Origin: Fulvitalea axinellae
GTDB lineage: Bacteria; Bacteroidota; Bacteroidia; Cytophagales; Cyclobacteriaceae
DNA: 64,000 bases
Reading direction: 5' to 3'
Assembly: GCF_036492835.1 (NCBI RefSeq)
Contig: NZ_AP025314.1
Coordinates: 4,754,010-4,818,009 of the forward strand
This document shows positions 45,828 through 54,264 of this stretch, one piece after another. Within the stretch, counting starts at the first letter, position 1; every line of letters starts with the position of its first letter. A program made the position numbers and the translations under genes. Below the pieces are notes generated by a model. The model was not told the origin of the DNA. It saw only the letters and a list, made by a program, of their open reading frames with translations, and did no database searches.

Positions 45828-46889
45828 ATGTACAGACTCATACTGGCGATTATTTTGCTGATTCCGGCTCTAAGTGCCCAAGCGCAAACTTCGTTGTTAG
45901 GCGACCGTTTTTTCCGCTATTCGGAAGAAATTCCCGAAGATTTTTTGTCCTCCAAAGCTTTCGCTCTGGTTCATATTGATCACGCCTCCGGCACTCCGCG
46001 TCCCAACTGGAAATCGGAGGTATCAAAACTACAGGAAGGCCTGGCCAAGTTGGGCGTAGACGTAGCAGCCAGCTTCTACAGAGAGGACTTCATGGCCGGC
46101 TCCCGCACCATCTTCGACAATGCCCTGATGATGCGAAAACGCAAAATGAACAAAGTCATCTTTTTCGGAAAAGACCAAAGCGGTTACACGCTGATTTATA
46201 CAGACTTCAACAGAAAAAGAAGCCTTACGGATCAAGGGCAGAACGCTTTCAAGATTAAAGGAACGGCACTGGACGTGATGTTCGAACGCTTGGAAGACAA
46301 AATCAGGCGGGGAGCGATAAAGAGGAACAATCTGCTGGTAATGTCCGAGCCTGAATATTTTCCTCCAAAACCCTTCACCACCAGCAAAGATAAACTCCAA
46401 CAAAAATACACCGCCAACCTAAATTCCGGTAAGTTGGCTATTCCAAATATCGTTTCACTGGAACTCCCCGAAGGGGCCAACTCAACGGATCCGGGCTTGG
46501 CTTCGGATGTGCGAAACGAAAACCAAAGGTTGAAAACAGAGGAGGAAGCGCTAAAACAACTCTGGACAAAATACCCGTACGAATACGGCTTCGTAGACTA
46601 TGACAAACTGAAGGAGGACGATTATCGCAAACAAGGTTATCGTTTCGTAATCCTTTGCCTTAAAGGTTCCGAGTCCACAATCCGGACACACCTGAATTGG
46701 CAAGAAAAAACCGTCCGCGGAAAAAAGCCAAAAAAGGTTGACTACGGGACAAAAACCGTTTACAAATTCTACGTCAAACACATCCTCACCCAGCGTATCT
46801 TCACTGGCGACAAATGGGATGGCGCCTCCACCAAAACCGAGGCGCTCAACAACTTCCTAAGCAACCTACTGAAACCCTTGGAACGATAA
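45828..46889 (+). CDS. Secreted hypothetical protein downstream of susD
   Basis: 353-residue protein; I do not recognise the family. The ATG at 45828 gives a clear signal peptide (YRLILAIILLIPALSAQAQ), so the longer frame from a TTG at 45789 is rejected. The mature part alternates alpha and beta segments (KVIFFGKDQSGYTLIYTD, YRFVILCLKGSES) and has no visible lipobox, catalytic motif or membrane helix. It starts 158 bases after susD on the same strand and may be read from the same transcript, but it could be independent. Confidence 0.6.
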   Translation: MYRLILAIILLIPALSAQAQTSLLGDRFFRYSEEIPEDFLSSKAFALVHIDHASGTPRPNWKSEVSKLQEGLAKLGVDVAASFYREDFMAGSRTIFDNALMMRKRKMNKVIFFGKDQSGYTLIYTDFNRKRSLTDQGQNAFKIKGTALDVMFERLEDKIRRGAIKRNNLLVMSEPEYFPPKPFTTSKDKLQQKYTANLNSGKLAIPNIVSLELPEGANSTDPGLASDVRNENQRLKTEEEALKQLWTKYPYEYGFVDYDKLKEDDYRKQGYRFVILCLKGSESTIRTHLNWQEKTVRGKKPKKVDYGTKTVYKFYVKHILTQRIFTGDKWDGASTKTEALNNFLSNLLKPLER

Positions 46890-47426
46890 TCAGACAGAGG
46901 TAAGCGTTACTTTCAGGACTTTCCGCCCTTCTTCGGCGTCCAATTCCTCCACATTCACCGCATGGCCGTAGTGCTTGCCCACGGCCTTGATTATCCCCAC
47001 GCCCATAGCGTCCATACTCCGTCCCGACCGGTATTCGATAGTCAATTCATTTTCGGAAACTCGGTCAGCGATTAGGGTAGGTGGCGAAGCCCCGATTTCC
47101 GGTTTTCGCATCGCACCGTGAATAATCGGATCGACCCTTTCCAAGAAGTCGATACAAGACCAGTTTTCATTAATAAGACTGGCGTGTTCTTCAAGCAGAG
47201 TAGGGGTGATGTAGTAACCAAAACGCTCCAACAGCTCATCCCTAGGCTGTTCCAATTCTTGGCATGCGGTGTCCAGCAATGCCGTAAACTCTTCATCAGG
47301 ATAACTTTTTCTGGCATCATGAAATTTGTATCCCATTCCTGATATTCTTGAGATTCTCGTTGTCATGACTTGCCCATAATTCTCCCTTACAAACTTGTTG
47401 AAAAGACTGAATATGATCCCATGCAT
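46890..47426 (-). CDS. Stand-alone H-NOX heme NO/O2-binding protein
   Basis: Heme gas sensor of 178 residues, normal for the family. The ATG at 47426 (MHGIIFSLFNKFVRENYG) matches the start of known H-NOX proteins; an upstream Met at 47501 would add a hydrophobic tail foreign to the family. Key residues are in place: proximal His H103 (IIHGAMRK), the conserved Pro (P115 in GASPP), and YRSGR (Y132, S134, R136), the YxSxR motif that holds the heme propionates. The usual adjacent histidine kinase or cyclic-di-GMP enzyme is missing, so its partner is elsewhere. A perfect palindrome lies 86 bases upstream. Confidence 0.9.
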   Translation of the reverse strand: MHGIIFSLFNKFVRENYGQVMTTRISRISGMGYKFHDARKSYPDEEFTALLDTACQELEQPRDELLERFGYYITPTLLEEHASLINENWSCIDFLERVDPIIHGAMRKPEIGASPPTLIADRVSENELTIEYRSGRSMDAMGVGIIKAVGKHYGHAVNVEELDAEEGRKVLKVTLTSV

Positions 47427-47971
47427 AATAGGAGAGATAAGATGAACTACAATGAAAAAGCTGTATGTAATGAAAAATTGAAAATCGGGGCGATTGATCA
47501 ATTCGTCATGAATTTACACAAATTGTGTAAATAAATAAAAATGACTCATAAAACACTCCCGCACTATTTCCATGCCTACGGCTTCGCAATTCGAAAATCA
47601 GAAATTACAATGTCCCCCGCCAAATACGTACCCCAACACTAATCCAGCCCCTTTTTCACTTGCAAAACCGCATATACAACAGATAAATTATCGATTTTCG
47701 ATTTGAGAAAAGATATATGATCCTTTTCCTCTCTTCCCAATTTTTCCCTTTACCCCGATTACCCCAGTCTTATGGGCTCTCTTGGAGAAACGGCCCTGAA
47801 TGTACCTTAAAACCAATTATTTACTGAAACCAATACGTTTCCCCTCTTTTTCTTAAACAAAACACGATACTCCGAAAAGTCCTTTTTCTGCAATACCGGC
47901 ACAAACATTACGTAAGCTTCATTTTTATAAAACTTATCACTTAGTTTATTAACTACAAAATTAGCTGAGTT
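47427..47971. other. Divergent intergenic region between the H-NOX and LRR genes
   Basis: No gene is supported. A perfect palindrome at 47512-47532 is described separately. The part nearer the LRR gene is AT-rich without a clear -7/-33 pair. Confidence 0.45.
47512..47532. promoter_or_regulatory. 21-bp perfect palindrome upstream of H-NOX
   Basis: ATTTACACAA, one base, TTGTGTAAAT: 10-bp arms with no mismatch. The symmetry and AT content suit a dimeric regulator, and the place, 86 bases upstream of the H-NOX start, suits an operator. No regulator can be named from sequence. Confidence 0.6.
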
Positions 47972-49249
47972 ATGAAAAGATTAGTTCTTATAGCCTTTTT
48001 GATATTTCCCTTCACACTGAAAGCCCAAAAAGACCACGTCTTCAAGCTGGAAGAAGCGAAGGATTGCTTGCGCAAAGACACTATCCGCCACCTCAATCTC
48101 TCCCCAAAAAGAGGTGACGATTCCCCTCCGCTGACCGAACTTCCTAAGTGGGTGCTCGAATGCAAAAACCTGGAAACGCTCTCCCTTTCAGGCACCGATA
48201 TTTTCAGGATGCCAAGGAAACTCAAGCGCCTGAAAAAGCTCCGTAAGATAGAGCACATGAATAATTATTGGCACGGCCAAATTAAGTACAACAAAGATTC
48301 CTCAAGAGCGATCGGTTACAAAAAAATAGCCCGGGAAGACCCTATCGTTTTCTGGTTTCCAAAAATGAAAAGACTCAAGATGCTGTACCTAAACAGCAAC
48401 GGACTGACCGAAGTGCCAAGGGGAGTAAAACGCATGAAAAACTTGGAATGGCTGGATCTTTCCGAGAACTTATTTACGGAATTTCCCTCTGTGTTGAGAA
48501 AGAACAAGAAGCTCCACGCCCTCTCGTTTTACAAAAACAAAATGACGCTGGAAAACGACGAATTTCCGCAAATGAAAAGCCTCAAAAAGCTCTTCCTGAA
48601 CGGTAACGGAATAAAAACCCTTCCCGAATCCGTCAGCAACCTCAAGACGCTAAAAGTGCTAAACCTTGCGGAAAACGATCTGACGGACGTGCCCGACATG
48701 TTCGACGAATTCGACAGCCTAGAGAATATCATCCTTTACAAAAACCGGCTTACAAGTATTCCTGACTGCATTTACAGCATCGAAAGTCTGGAAGAACTCG
48801 ACATTTACTACAACCTCCTGACAGAAATCCCTCCGGAAATATCAAAGCTCCAAAACCTGAAAGTCCTCTATGTTGCGAATAACCGAATCCAATCGTTACC
48901 GAAGGAACTGGAAGAGCTGACGAAACTGGAAAAACTATACGTCTACAATAACAAACTGGTGGAATTCGGCGTGGACTTGCGCAAATTCCAAAACCTAAAA
49001 GTAGTGCACGCACACCGAAACTACTTCAGCGAATTCCCCGAGTCCGTTTTCGAACTGCCGAAACTCAAAGACCTGAACCTGAGCCAAAACGACATCGAAA
49101 GCTTTCCGGATAAAAAAGAATTCCAAAGCTCTGACCTACAGATTCTTTATCTGCACAAAAACGGATTTTCCGAAGACTTCAAGGAAAGCGACTCCGGCAA
49201 AAAAATGCGCAAAGAGTGGGAGAAAAAAGGCGTAAGCGTACGCCTTTAA
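47972..49249 (+). CDS. Secreted leucine-rich-repeat protein
   Basis: Exported protein of 425 residues with a signal peptide (RLVLIAFLIFPFTLKAQ) and about a dozen 23-residue leucine-rich repeats from residue 60 on (LxxLxLxxNxLTxIPxxI pattern, for example LEELDIYYNLLTEIPPEI). LRR proteins bind other proteins; nothing here shows the partner. The last codons overlap a hairpin that may terminate the convergent DUF523 gene, five bases away. Confidence 0.85.
   Translation: MKRLVLIAFLIFPFTLKAQKDHVFKLEEAKDCLRKDTIRHLNLSPKRGDDSPPLTELPKWVLECKNLETLSLSGTDIFRMPRKLKRLKKLRKIEHMNNYWHGQIKYNKDSSRAIGYKKIAREDPIVFWFPKMKRLKMLYLNSNGLTEVPRGVKRMKNLEWLDLSENLFTEFPSVLRKNKKLHALSFYKNKMTLENDEFPQMKSLKKLFLNGNGIKTLPESVSNLKTLKVLNLAENDLTDVPDMFDEFDSLENIILYKNRLTSIPDCIYSIESLEELDIYYNLLTEIPPEISKLQNLKVLYVANNRIQSLPKELEELTKLEKLYVYNNKLVEFGVDLRKFQNLKVVHAHRNYFSEFPESVFELPKLKDLNLSQNDIESFPDKKEFQSSDLQILYLHKNGFSEDFKESDSGKKMRKEWEKKGVSVRL
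49226..49247 (-). terminator. Terminator of the DUF523 gene inside the LRR coding end
   Basis: 9-bp stem AAAGGCGTA / TACGCCTTT with a 4-base loop. The minus strand continues into a T-run. The hairpin is embedded in the last codons of the LRR gene. Confidence 0.6.
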
Positions 49250-49254
49250 GCCCG

Positions 49255-49725
49255 TTACCCTTGGCTTTCGCCAATATCTCCCTCCGATTCGAAATTCAAC
49301 TCGGAGTAAATCGACAGCCCGTTTTCCGAAAGCAAGTCAGCCGTAAGGCCATTACCGTCGACAAGCTTGCCGGAAAACGTGCCGTCGTAGATCTTTCCGT
49401 AACCGCAGGACGGACTTTTGGCCTTGAGAATCGCCACGCTGGCGCCATGTTGCCTGGCTTTTTCCAACGACACTTGAGCTCCTTTCCGGAATTCGTCCGT
49501 TACGTCTCGACCTGTTTTGGTAACTACTTTTATCTTACCGTCCTCGGTTACAATTTCACTTGCGGGCCTTGGCGTGCTCAACCCGCCGTCTACTTCCGGA
49601 CAAACCAATACGGCCTCTCCTCTTTCCACCAACTTCTGTATCTTGGAAACAGGTTTAGCTTGCCCGTCAAACCTACATTTATGCCCCGCCAAGCAGGCGC
49701 TGATTAAGTATTTCTTCTTTTCCAT
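49255..49725 (-). CDS. DUF523 protein, TudS-like thiouracil desulfurase family
   Basis: 156-residue protein with the conserved Cys motifs of DUF523: SACLAGHKCRFDG at the N-terminus, VCPEVDGGL, and KSPSCGYGKIYDGTF. In the characterised member TudS, these Cys hold an iron-sulfur cluster that removes sulfur from 2-thiouracil. The role here is inferred from family only. It converges on the LRR gene with a five-base gap. Confidence 0.85.
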   Translation of the reverse strand: MEKKKYLISACLAGHKCRFDGQAKPVSKIQKLVERGEAVLVCPEVDGGLSTPRPASEIVTEDGKIKVVTKTGRDVTDEFRKGAQVSLEKARQHGASVAILKAKSPSCGYGKIYDGTFSGKLVDGNGLTADLLSENGLSIYSELNFESEGDIGESQG

Positions 49726-49837
49726 AATGATTTCTTCCGCCCAACCCTACCGAGCTATCCTATCCACTATATCTCTACCCGAAATATATAATGAGCTGTA
49801 AGACAAGTTATTGCCCGATTAGTCATAGCCTAAGCAC

Positions 49838-50359
49838 TTAACGAAACCGCTCCTGCAAGCCACGATTTATCTCATCCAGATCAAAATGCTTCTCGTCATA
49901 CTTCTCTAACCCGTACATCGCTAAGGCTTCCTTCTTCTCTTCCTCAGTCTCACAATACGGAAAATCCTCCAAAGGGCTATTCATCTTTCCTTTCAGACAA
50001 ACAGGAATCATTACATTACCATCAAGTATTTTCTCCAACTTAATAACATGATCCCAACTATCGCCGAAGTCATATCTGTATTCCACCACAGTACCTTCCT
50101 TCACAAAGAACTGTTTCAATTTCGTCTTCTCGTCATGCAGGTGATCATCCTCCCCCCAAGGATTCATATCGGTATATGTTCCGGGCATTATCTGAGTCCT
50201 GTCCGCTAACTCAAATCTATGAAGATGAGAGTCTTCCCAGTCCATCAACACCTGTATGGCCTCATGAAGATCGGCAAAAGTGGATTCGGCATCCATTTGT
50301 ATCCGGCGCCACACGGGTGGCTTAAAGTACTTGAGGTCTATTCTGAACTGTAAAATCAT
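49838..50359 (-). CDS. pRiA4b ORF-3-like protein
   Basis: 173-residue cytoplasmic protein of the plasmid pRiA4b ORF-3 family, read from the ATG at 50359 (MILQFRIDLKYFKPPVWRRI). Family marks are KPPVWRRI, ATFADLHEAIQ-like STFADLHEAIQVLMDWEDSHLHRF, and YRYDFGDSWDHVIKLE. The usual GG/PED C-terminal block is divergent here (LKGKMNSPLEDFPYC). Members are common next to mobile genes, but their biochemistry is not established, and no transposase is near. Confidence 0.75.
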   Translation of the reverse strand: MILQFRIDLKYFKPPVWRRIQMDAESTFADLHEAIQVLMDWEDSHLHRFELADRTQIMPGTYTDMNPWGEDDHLHDEKTKLKQFFVKEGTVVEYRYDFGDSWDHVIKLEKILDGNVMIPVCLKGKMNSPLEDFPYCETEEEKKEALAMYGLEKYDEKHFDLDEINRGLQERFR

Positions 50360-50395
50360 AACTCTGGTTCTAAGTAAGATATTCCCAAATCGGGG

Positions 50396-50403
50396 CAAAT
50401 ATA
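50396..50403 (-). promoter_or_regulatory. Candidate -7 element for the pRiA4b-like gene
   Basis: Minus-strand TATATTTG fits TAnnTTTG, 37 bases upstream of the chosen start. No -33 box was found. Confidence 0.3.
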
Positions 50404-50560
50404 ACAAAAACCCGCACTTTCCGCCCCCGAGCCCGCACGCCTCAAGCTACGTTTGCGCCACGTTTCTTACCCCGCCTCCAAGCCCGCTGTTCCGGAAAGC
50501 GGGAATCGTTAACTTGCTTCTAACGGGTCCGGATTTCTATCAACCTTTAAACGTACTTAT

Positions 50561-50971
50561 ATGCCTGTAGAATTTAAGTCAGTGGAAAGGAGAAACCCAC
50601 AACAAAATGACGCTCCGCCTAAGTATTATGCCCAAATAGTGCAGAAAGAAAGGGTGAAGATTAAGGAAATGGCCGCCGACATCGCCGATATTTCCACGGT
50701 GAGCGAGGTGGACATCGCCGCAGTGTTAAGCGCCTTGGTAAAGATGGTTCCGAAGTACTTGGCCAAGGGACGGCCGGTAAAACTCGGCGACTTGGGTACC
50801 TTTTCGCTAAGCCTGAAGGCCGAAGGCGTGGATACTGAAGACAAAGTGACGGCGCATACCATCTCCGGCAACAAGGTAAACTTCAGGGCGGGGCAGGAGG
50901 TGCGCAACCAGCTCAAGCTGGCGACGTACGCCAAAGCCAAGTCCGAAAAAGAGGAAGAGGAGACGGTATGA
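50561..50971 (+). CDS. HU/IHF-type DNA-binding protein with tails
   Basis: 136-residue protein of the bacterial histone-like fold: a helical first half (ISTVSEVDIAAVLSALVKMVPKYLAKGRPVKLGDLGTFSLSL) and a beta-arm region (NKVNFRAGQEVRNQL). N-terminal (VERRNPQQNDAPPKYYAQ) and acidic C-terminal (KSEKEEEETV) tails are typical of the longer HU-like family found in Bacteroidota. It probably shapes or marks DNA rather than controlling one gene. An AT-rich repeat cluster follows 110 bases downstream. Confidence 0.85.
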   Translation: MPVEFKSVERRNPQQNDAPPKYYAQIVQKERVKIKEMAADIADISTVSEVDIAAVLSALVKMVPKYLAKGRPVKLGDLGTFSLSLKAEGVDTEDKVTAHTISGNKVNFRAGQEVRNQLKLATYAKAKSEKEEEETV

Positions 50972-51081
50972 CCTAACGCCTACTTCCGAAATATTGAATG
51001 ACAAACGATTGGGATACGTTTTGTTAAGAAAAGGCGGTGCTTTGGTACCGTCTTTTCACGTTTATGGAGGCATGTTCTCTT

Positions 51082-51206
51082 AAAATACATACTGTATTCC
51101 AAGCCATTACACAGTATATAAGACTGTGTTACATACTATGTAAAGCATAGAAACACAGTATGTAACAATATGAAATACAGTACCTTTCTAGGTATGATAT
51201 ACTGTT
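51082..51206. repeat. AT-rich box cluster with GTTACATACT-N19-AGTATGTAAC, copy 1
   Basis: Non-coding cluster of ACATACTG/CAGTATGT-type boxes. It contains a perfect 10-bp inverted repeat: GTTACATACT at 51128-51137 and AGTATGTAAC at 51157-51166, separated by 19 bases. GATATACTG lies further on at 51196. The same repeat with the same spacer length occurs at 57852-57890. It lies between the HU-like gene and a convergent gene, and no T-run makes it a terminator. Confidence 0.7.
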
Positions 51207-51327
51207 TCCTGTCTTTTTTTAAAATGAAAACCATTCCTTACGCAGTATGCGTCAGCTGAAAAGCTTTTTTGGAAGAAAACCAAACGCCGTATTTATTTTG
51301 GGAAAAATCGGGACTTGATGAAAAAAG

Positions 51328-51370
51328 AAAAGGCTTGTCCGGGAAGCGCATACTCCCAGACAAGCCTTTT
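51328..51370 (-). terminator. Terminator of the 3-hydroxyacyl-CoA dehydrogenase-like gene
   Basis: 12-bp stem AAAAGGCTTGTC / GACAAGCCTTTT with a 19-base loop, about 20 bases past the stop on the minus strand. Confidence 0.75.
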
Positions 51371-51391
51371 GGCTTCGGCCGTAGCCGATAA

Positions 51392-52054
51392 TTATCTCAA
51401 CAGATATTCCCTCTTAAGCAGTGGGCTGATCTTGTATCTTTCGTCTTTGGTATCCTCATACAAGGCCTCAAGTATCTCGTAGATGTTGTCGATGCCCACT
51501 CGCTTACACCATTCGAACGGCCCGTTCGTATTGCGATTACGCAAACGCATAGCCGTATCGATATCCTCGCGGGTGGCGGTGCCGTCCTGCAAAGTGTAAT
51601 AAGCCTCGTTCACGATGGCAACCATCAGCCTAGGTATCACCATTCCCACACGGTCCTGCACCAAGAGATACTCCGTTCCCAAAGCTTTACATATCTCAGC
51701 CAAGCGCGGCTCGGTATCTTCAAACAGCAAGCTCACCTCCAACTTCCTGCGGTGCGTGAACGACGCCAAGCCATTGAAGCCCACAAACGTACACTCGCCA
51801 CGGCCAAACACGTGCGTAAGCTCCGCCAAACTAGTCTTAGGCACGCTAAGAAACGCCGTTAACTGAGCGTAAGGCAAGTACAACTCCAACGCTTCGGGGT
51901 TCTCGTCGATCAGGTAATCGAACACCACGTCCGTGTTTTCCAGATCCTCTGGCCCGAAGTCGTAGTCCGTACGGAAGTCGTACTCGTGCTCAGCGGTGAA
52001 CTTCGCCTTGAATTCCTCAAGCGAGGGTTCGGTTCCTATTACGAGAACTTTCAT
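51392..52054 (-). CDS. 3-hydroxyacyl-CoA dehydrogenase C-domain protein lacking the NAD site
   Basis: 220-residue protein. Its second half is the C-terminal domain of 3-hydroxyacyl/3-hydroxybutyryl-CoA dehydrogenases (GMVIPRLMVAIVNEAYYTLQDGTATREDIDTAM, then GPFEWCKRVGIDNIYEILEAL). The N-terminal part (MKVLVIGTEPSLEEFK) starts like a Rossmann strand but has no GxGxxG, so NAD binding and normal dehydrogenase activity are doubtful. It may be a regulatory or substrate-binding relic. It stands alone, with no beta-oxidation genes near. Confidence 0.75.
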   Translation of the reverse strand: MKVLVIGTEPSLEEFKAKFTAEHEYDFRTDYDFGPEDLENTDVVFDYLIDENPEALELYLPYAQLTAFLSVPKTSLAELTHVFGRGECTFVGFNGLASFTHRRKLEVSLLFEDTEPRLAEICKALGTEYLLVQDRVGMVIPRLMVAIVNEAYYTLQDGTATREDIDTAMRLRNRNTNGPFEWCKRVGIDNIYEILEALYEDTKDERYKISPLLKREYLLR

Positions 52055-52206
52055 ATTTTGATATGGATTAGTAAAACTAGATTTCGTAAATAATGTATTT
52101 TAGCGGAGGCCTATTTGACAATTCCGGTTCACGGACCACACACTCCAACTAAAATAGGCCTTATACGACGTAACAGACCTTAGTTTACCAAAATTAATAA
52201 TCCCGC

Positions 52207-52596
52207 ATGAAAAAAATAATCATTGAGACGGATAAAGCGCCCAAGCCCATAGGGCCTTACAACCAAGCGGTATTGGCGGGCGACACGCTTTACGCTTCGG
52301 GCCAAATAGCACTGGATCCCGAGACGGGAGAGTTCCCGAACTTTGACGGAGATATAGTCAAAGAGACCGAAAGGGTAATGAAAAACCTCGGCGCCGTATT
52401 GGAAGCCGCCGGAATGTCCTTCAGCCACGTGGTCAAATGCTCTATCTTCGTCACCAACATGGACGACTTCGCCACAGTAAACGGCGTATACGGAAACTAC
52501 TTTGAGCAAAACCCGCCCGCCCGCGAAACCGTGGAAGTGAAAGCGTTGCCAAAAGGCGCGGCCGTAGAGGTATCGTGCATTGCCGTAGCCGACTGA
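52207..52596 (+). CDS. ridA: RidA/YjgF-family enamine/imine deaminase
   Basis: 129-residue protein of the RidA family, which hydrolyses reactive 2-aminoacrylate-type enamines formed by PLP enzymes. It has IGPYNQAV, ASGQIALDPETGEF, VVKCSIFVTNMDDFATVN and the Arg loop PPARETVEVKALPKGAAVEVSC, where the Arg binds the carboxylate. Length and motifs are normal. A terminator hairpin begins 24 bases after the stop. Confidence 0.93.
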   Translation: MKKIIIETDKAPKPIGPYNQAVLAGDTLYASGQIALDPETGEFPNFDGDIVKETERVMKNLGAVLEAAGMSFSHVVKCSIFVTNMDDFATVNGVYGNYFEQNPPARETVEVKALPKGAAVEVSCIAVAD

Positions 52597-52620
52597 GGCA
52601 AAGCGCAAAAAACACCAACA

Positions 52621-52664
52621 AAACGCCCGAGTGTTCCGGTATATAACCGAACGCCCGGGCGTTT
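52621..52664 (+). terminator. Terminator of ridA
   Basis: Stem AAACGCCCG / CGGGCGTTT with additional inner pairing, followed by TGTCTTT. Placed just after ridA. Confidence 0.65.
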
Positions 52665-52855
52665 GTCTTTCGCCCAATTCTCTCTTAATCTTACGTCGGC
52701 AAATAACTTTTTCGAGCTTCCCCGCTTTTACAATCAGTGAGCTTTCCGCCCAATTCGGCCCGAAAGCCTATTTATCTAAAGTACAAACAGTAAGTCGGTG
52801 GCGCCGATCATCCGTGCTTTACCATTTACTCCGTACTGTATTTATAAATAATGAG

Positions 52856-53194
52856 ATGATGAAAGCGTTGGTTCTGACCGTATCGATAATGGCCTGTGTC
52901 CTAGCCTTTGGCTCTACGGCCCACTGCCAAGACGATAAATTCTACGAGGATTACATGAAGGGAATCTCCCTTTCGCCCCAGCAAAACCACAAGGTCAACA
53001 CTATTTTCTACGACTTCTACTCGGCGAAAGAGGCGGTTTTGTCCAGCTCGGCCACCGAACTCACGAAAAAACGCGAGATCCGTACTTTCGAAAAAATAAG
53101 GGACGGTAGCCTCAAAAGAGTACTTAGGTATGACCAATTCAAAGTATTCAGGCGCAACAGAAAGGAAGTAAGAAAGGCAAAAAAAGAAAGCTAA
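52856..53194 (+). CDS. Small secreted hypothetical protein
   Basis: 112-residue protein with a signal peptide (MMKALVLTVSIMACVLAFGSTAHC); the Cys near the end could also make it a lipoprotein, but no clear lipobox is seen. The mature part is helical and charged, with a basic C-terminus (RRNRKEVRKAKKES). I do not recognise the family; it is reminiscent of small periplasmic helical proteins of Bacteroidota. ATGs at 52856 and 52859 are both possible; the frame is open further upstream without signal-peptide logic. Confidence 0.5.
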   Translation: MMKALVLTVSIMACVLAFGSTAHCQDDKFYEDYMKGISLSPQQNHKVNTIFYDFYSAKEAVLSSSATELTKKREIRTFEKIRDGSLKRVLRYDQFKVFRRNRKEVRKAKKES

Positions 53195-53229
53195 GCCAAC
53201 ATCCGCTACGGAGAACGTTGACTTAGCTT
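53188..53229 (+). terminator. Possible terminator of the small secreted protein gene
   Basis: Inverted repeat AAGCTAAGCCAAC / GTTGACTTAGCTT (one mismatch), starting in the last codons. No T-run follows, so termination is uncertain. Confidence 0.35.
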
Positions 53230-53322
53230 CATTGAGATGTTTCCCACATAAGGGCATTTGTCCCAAAACATCGCTTACAGGCAAAGAACTTACGCTTCGA
53301 TCGTTACTTTAAAGAGCCCATC

Positions 53323-54138
53323 TTACAGATCTTTGGCCTCGTTCCAATACCGGTCCATCTCATCCAAAGACATATCGCCCAGCTCTTTTCCCTCTTCCTT
53401 CGCCCGCTTTTCTATATGCGTAAATCGCTTGATAAACTTGCGGTTAGTACGTTCCAACGCCTCTTCCGGATCGATTTTGAGAAAACGAGCGTAGTTGATC
53501 AGCGAAAACATCAGGTCGCCGAATTCCTCCACAGCTTTTTTCTGATCGATTTGCTTATCGTCGGCTATATTGAATTCCTGCTTGAACTCAGCCATTTCCT
53601 CTTCCACCTTTTCCCAAACCTGCTCTTTACGCTCCCAATCAAACCCGATTCCACGGGCCTTGTCCTGAATTCTATGAGCTTTTACCATGGCGGGAAGGCT
53701 CTTCGGCACGCCACCAAGCACTGATTTGTTGCCTTTTTCCTTAAGCTTAATGCGTTCCCAGTTCTGCTTTACCGCTTCTTCGTCATCGGCCTGTACGTCC
53801 GAGTAGATATGCGGGTGACGATGCACCAACTTATCGCAAATACCATGAAGCACATCGGCTACATCAAAACGGCCCTCTTCGTCGGCTATTTTGGCGTAAA
53901 AAACCATATGTAGCATAATGTCGCCCAGCTCTTTGCGAATTTCTTCGTGGTCATTCTCCAAAATCGCGTCCGAGAGTTCGTACGTTTCTTCAATGGTAAG
54001 GTGACGGATACTGTCTATCGTCTGCTTTTTATCCCAAGGACAATTGAGCCTTAGCTCGTCCATAATAGTCAGCAAACGATCAAAAGCTTCCAGCTTCTCT
54101 TTACGTCTTTTGTCTTCTGGCGGGGGAATCAGTGGCAT
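53323..54138 (-). CDS. mazG: Nucleoside triphosphate pyrophosphohydrolase MazG
   Basis: 271-residue protein with two MazG domains. The first holds NCPWDKKQTIDSIRHLTIEETYELSDAI with the Mg-binding Glu cluster and DIMLHMVFYAKIADEEGRF. The second holds EKVEEEMAEFKQEF and EEFGDLMFSLINYARFL. It hydrolyses NTPs to NMP and pyrophosphate and so cleans the pool of non-canonical nucleotides. It is followed upstream in the genome by cysK on the same strand, but a terminator separates them. Confidence 0.93.
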   Translation of the reverse strand: MPLIPPPEDKRRKEKLEAFDRLLTIMDELRLNCPWDKKQTIDSIRHLTIEETYELSDAILENDHEEIRKELGDIMLHMVFYAKIADEEGRFDVADVLHGICDKLVHRHPHIYSDVQADDEEAVKQNWERIKLKEKGNKSVLGGVPKSLPAMVKAHRIQDKARGIGFDWERKEQVWEKVEEEMAEFKQEFNIADDKQIDQKKAVEEFGDLMFSLINYARFLKIDPEEALERTNRKFIKRFTHIEKRAKEEGKELGDMSLDEMDRYWNEAKDL

Positions 54139-54191
54139 ATTCTTTTTTTAACAAAGTTCAACGTTCGGGACATTCCGCCAAAGCGGTAAAG

Positions 54192-54199
54192 CAAAAATA
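54192..54199 (-). promoter_or_regulatory. Candidate -7 element for mazG
   Basis: Minus-strand TATTTTTG fits TAnnTTTG about 55 bases upstream of the mazG ATG. No -33 box was found. Confidence 0.3.
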
Positions 54200-54211
54200 T
54201 CTTATAAAAAC

Positions 54212-54247
54212 AGAAACGGCCATCCTCAAATCAGGATAGCCGTTTCT
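54212..54247 (-). terminator. Terminator of cysK
   Basis: 15-bp stem AGAAACGGCCATCCT / AGGATAGCCGTTTCT (one mismatch), 6-base loop, then a T-run on the minus strand. It lies 18 bases past the cysK stop. Confidence 0.75.
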
Positions 54248-54264
54248 CCGTAAGTTATCTAAAC

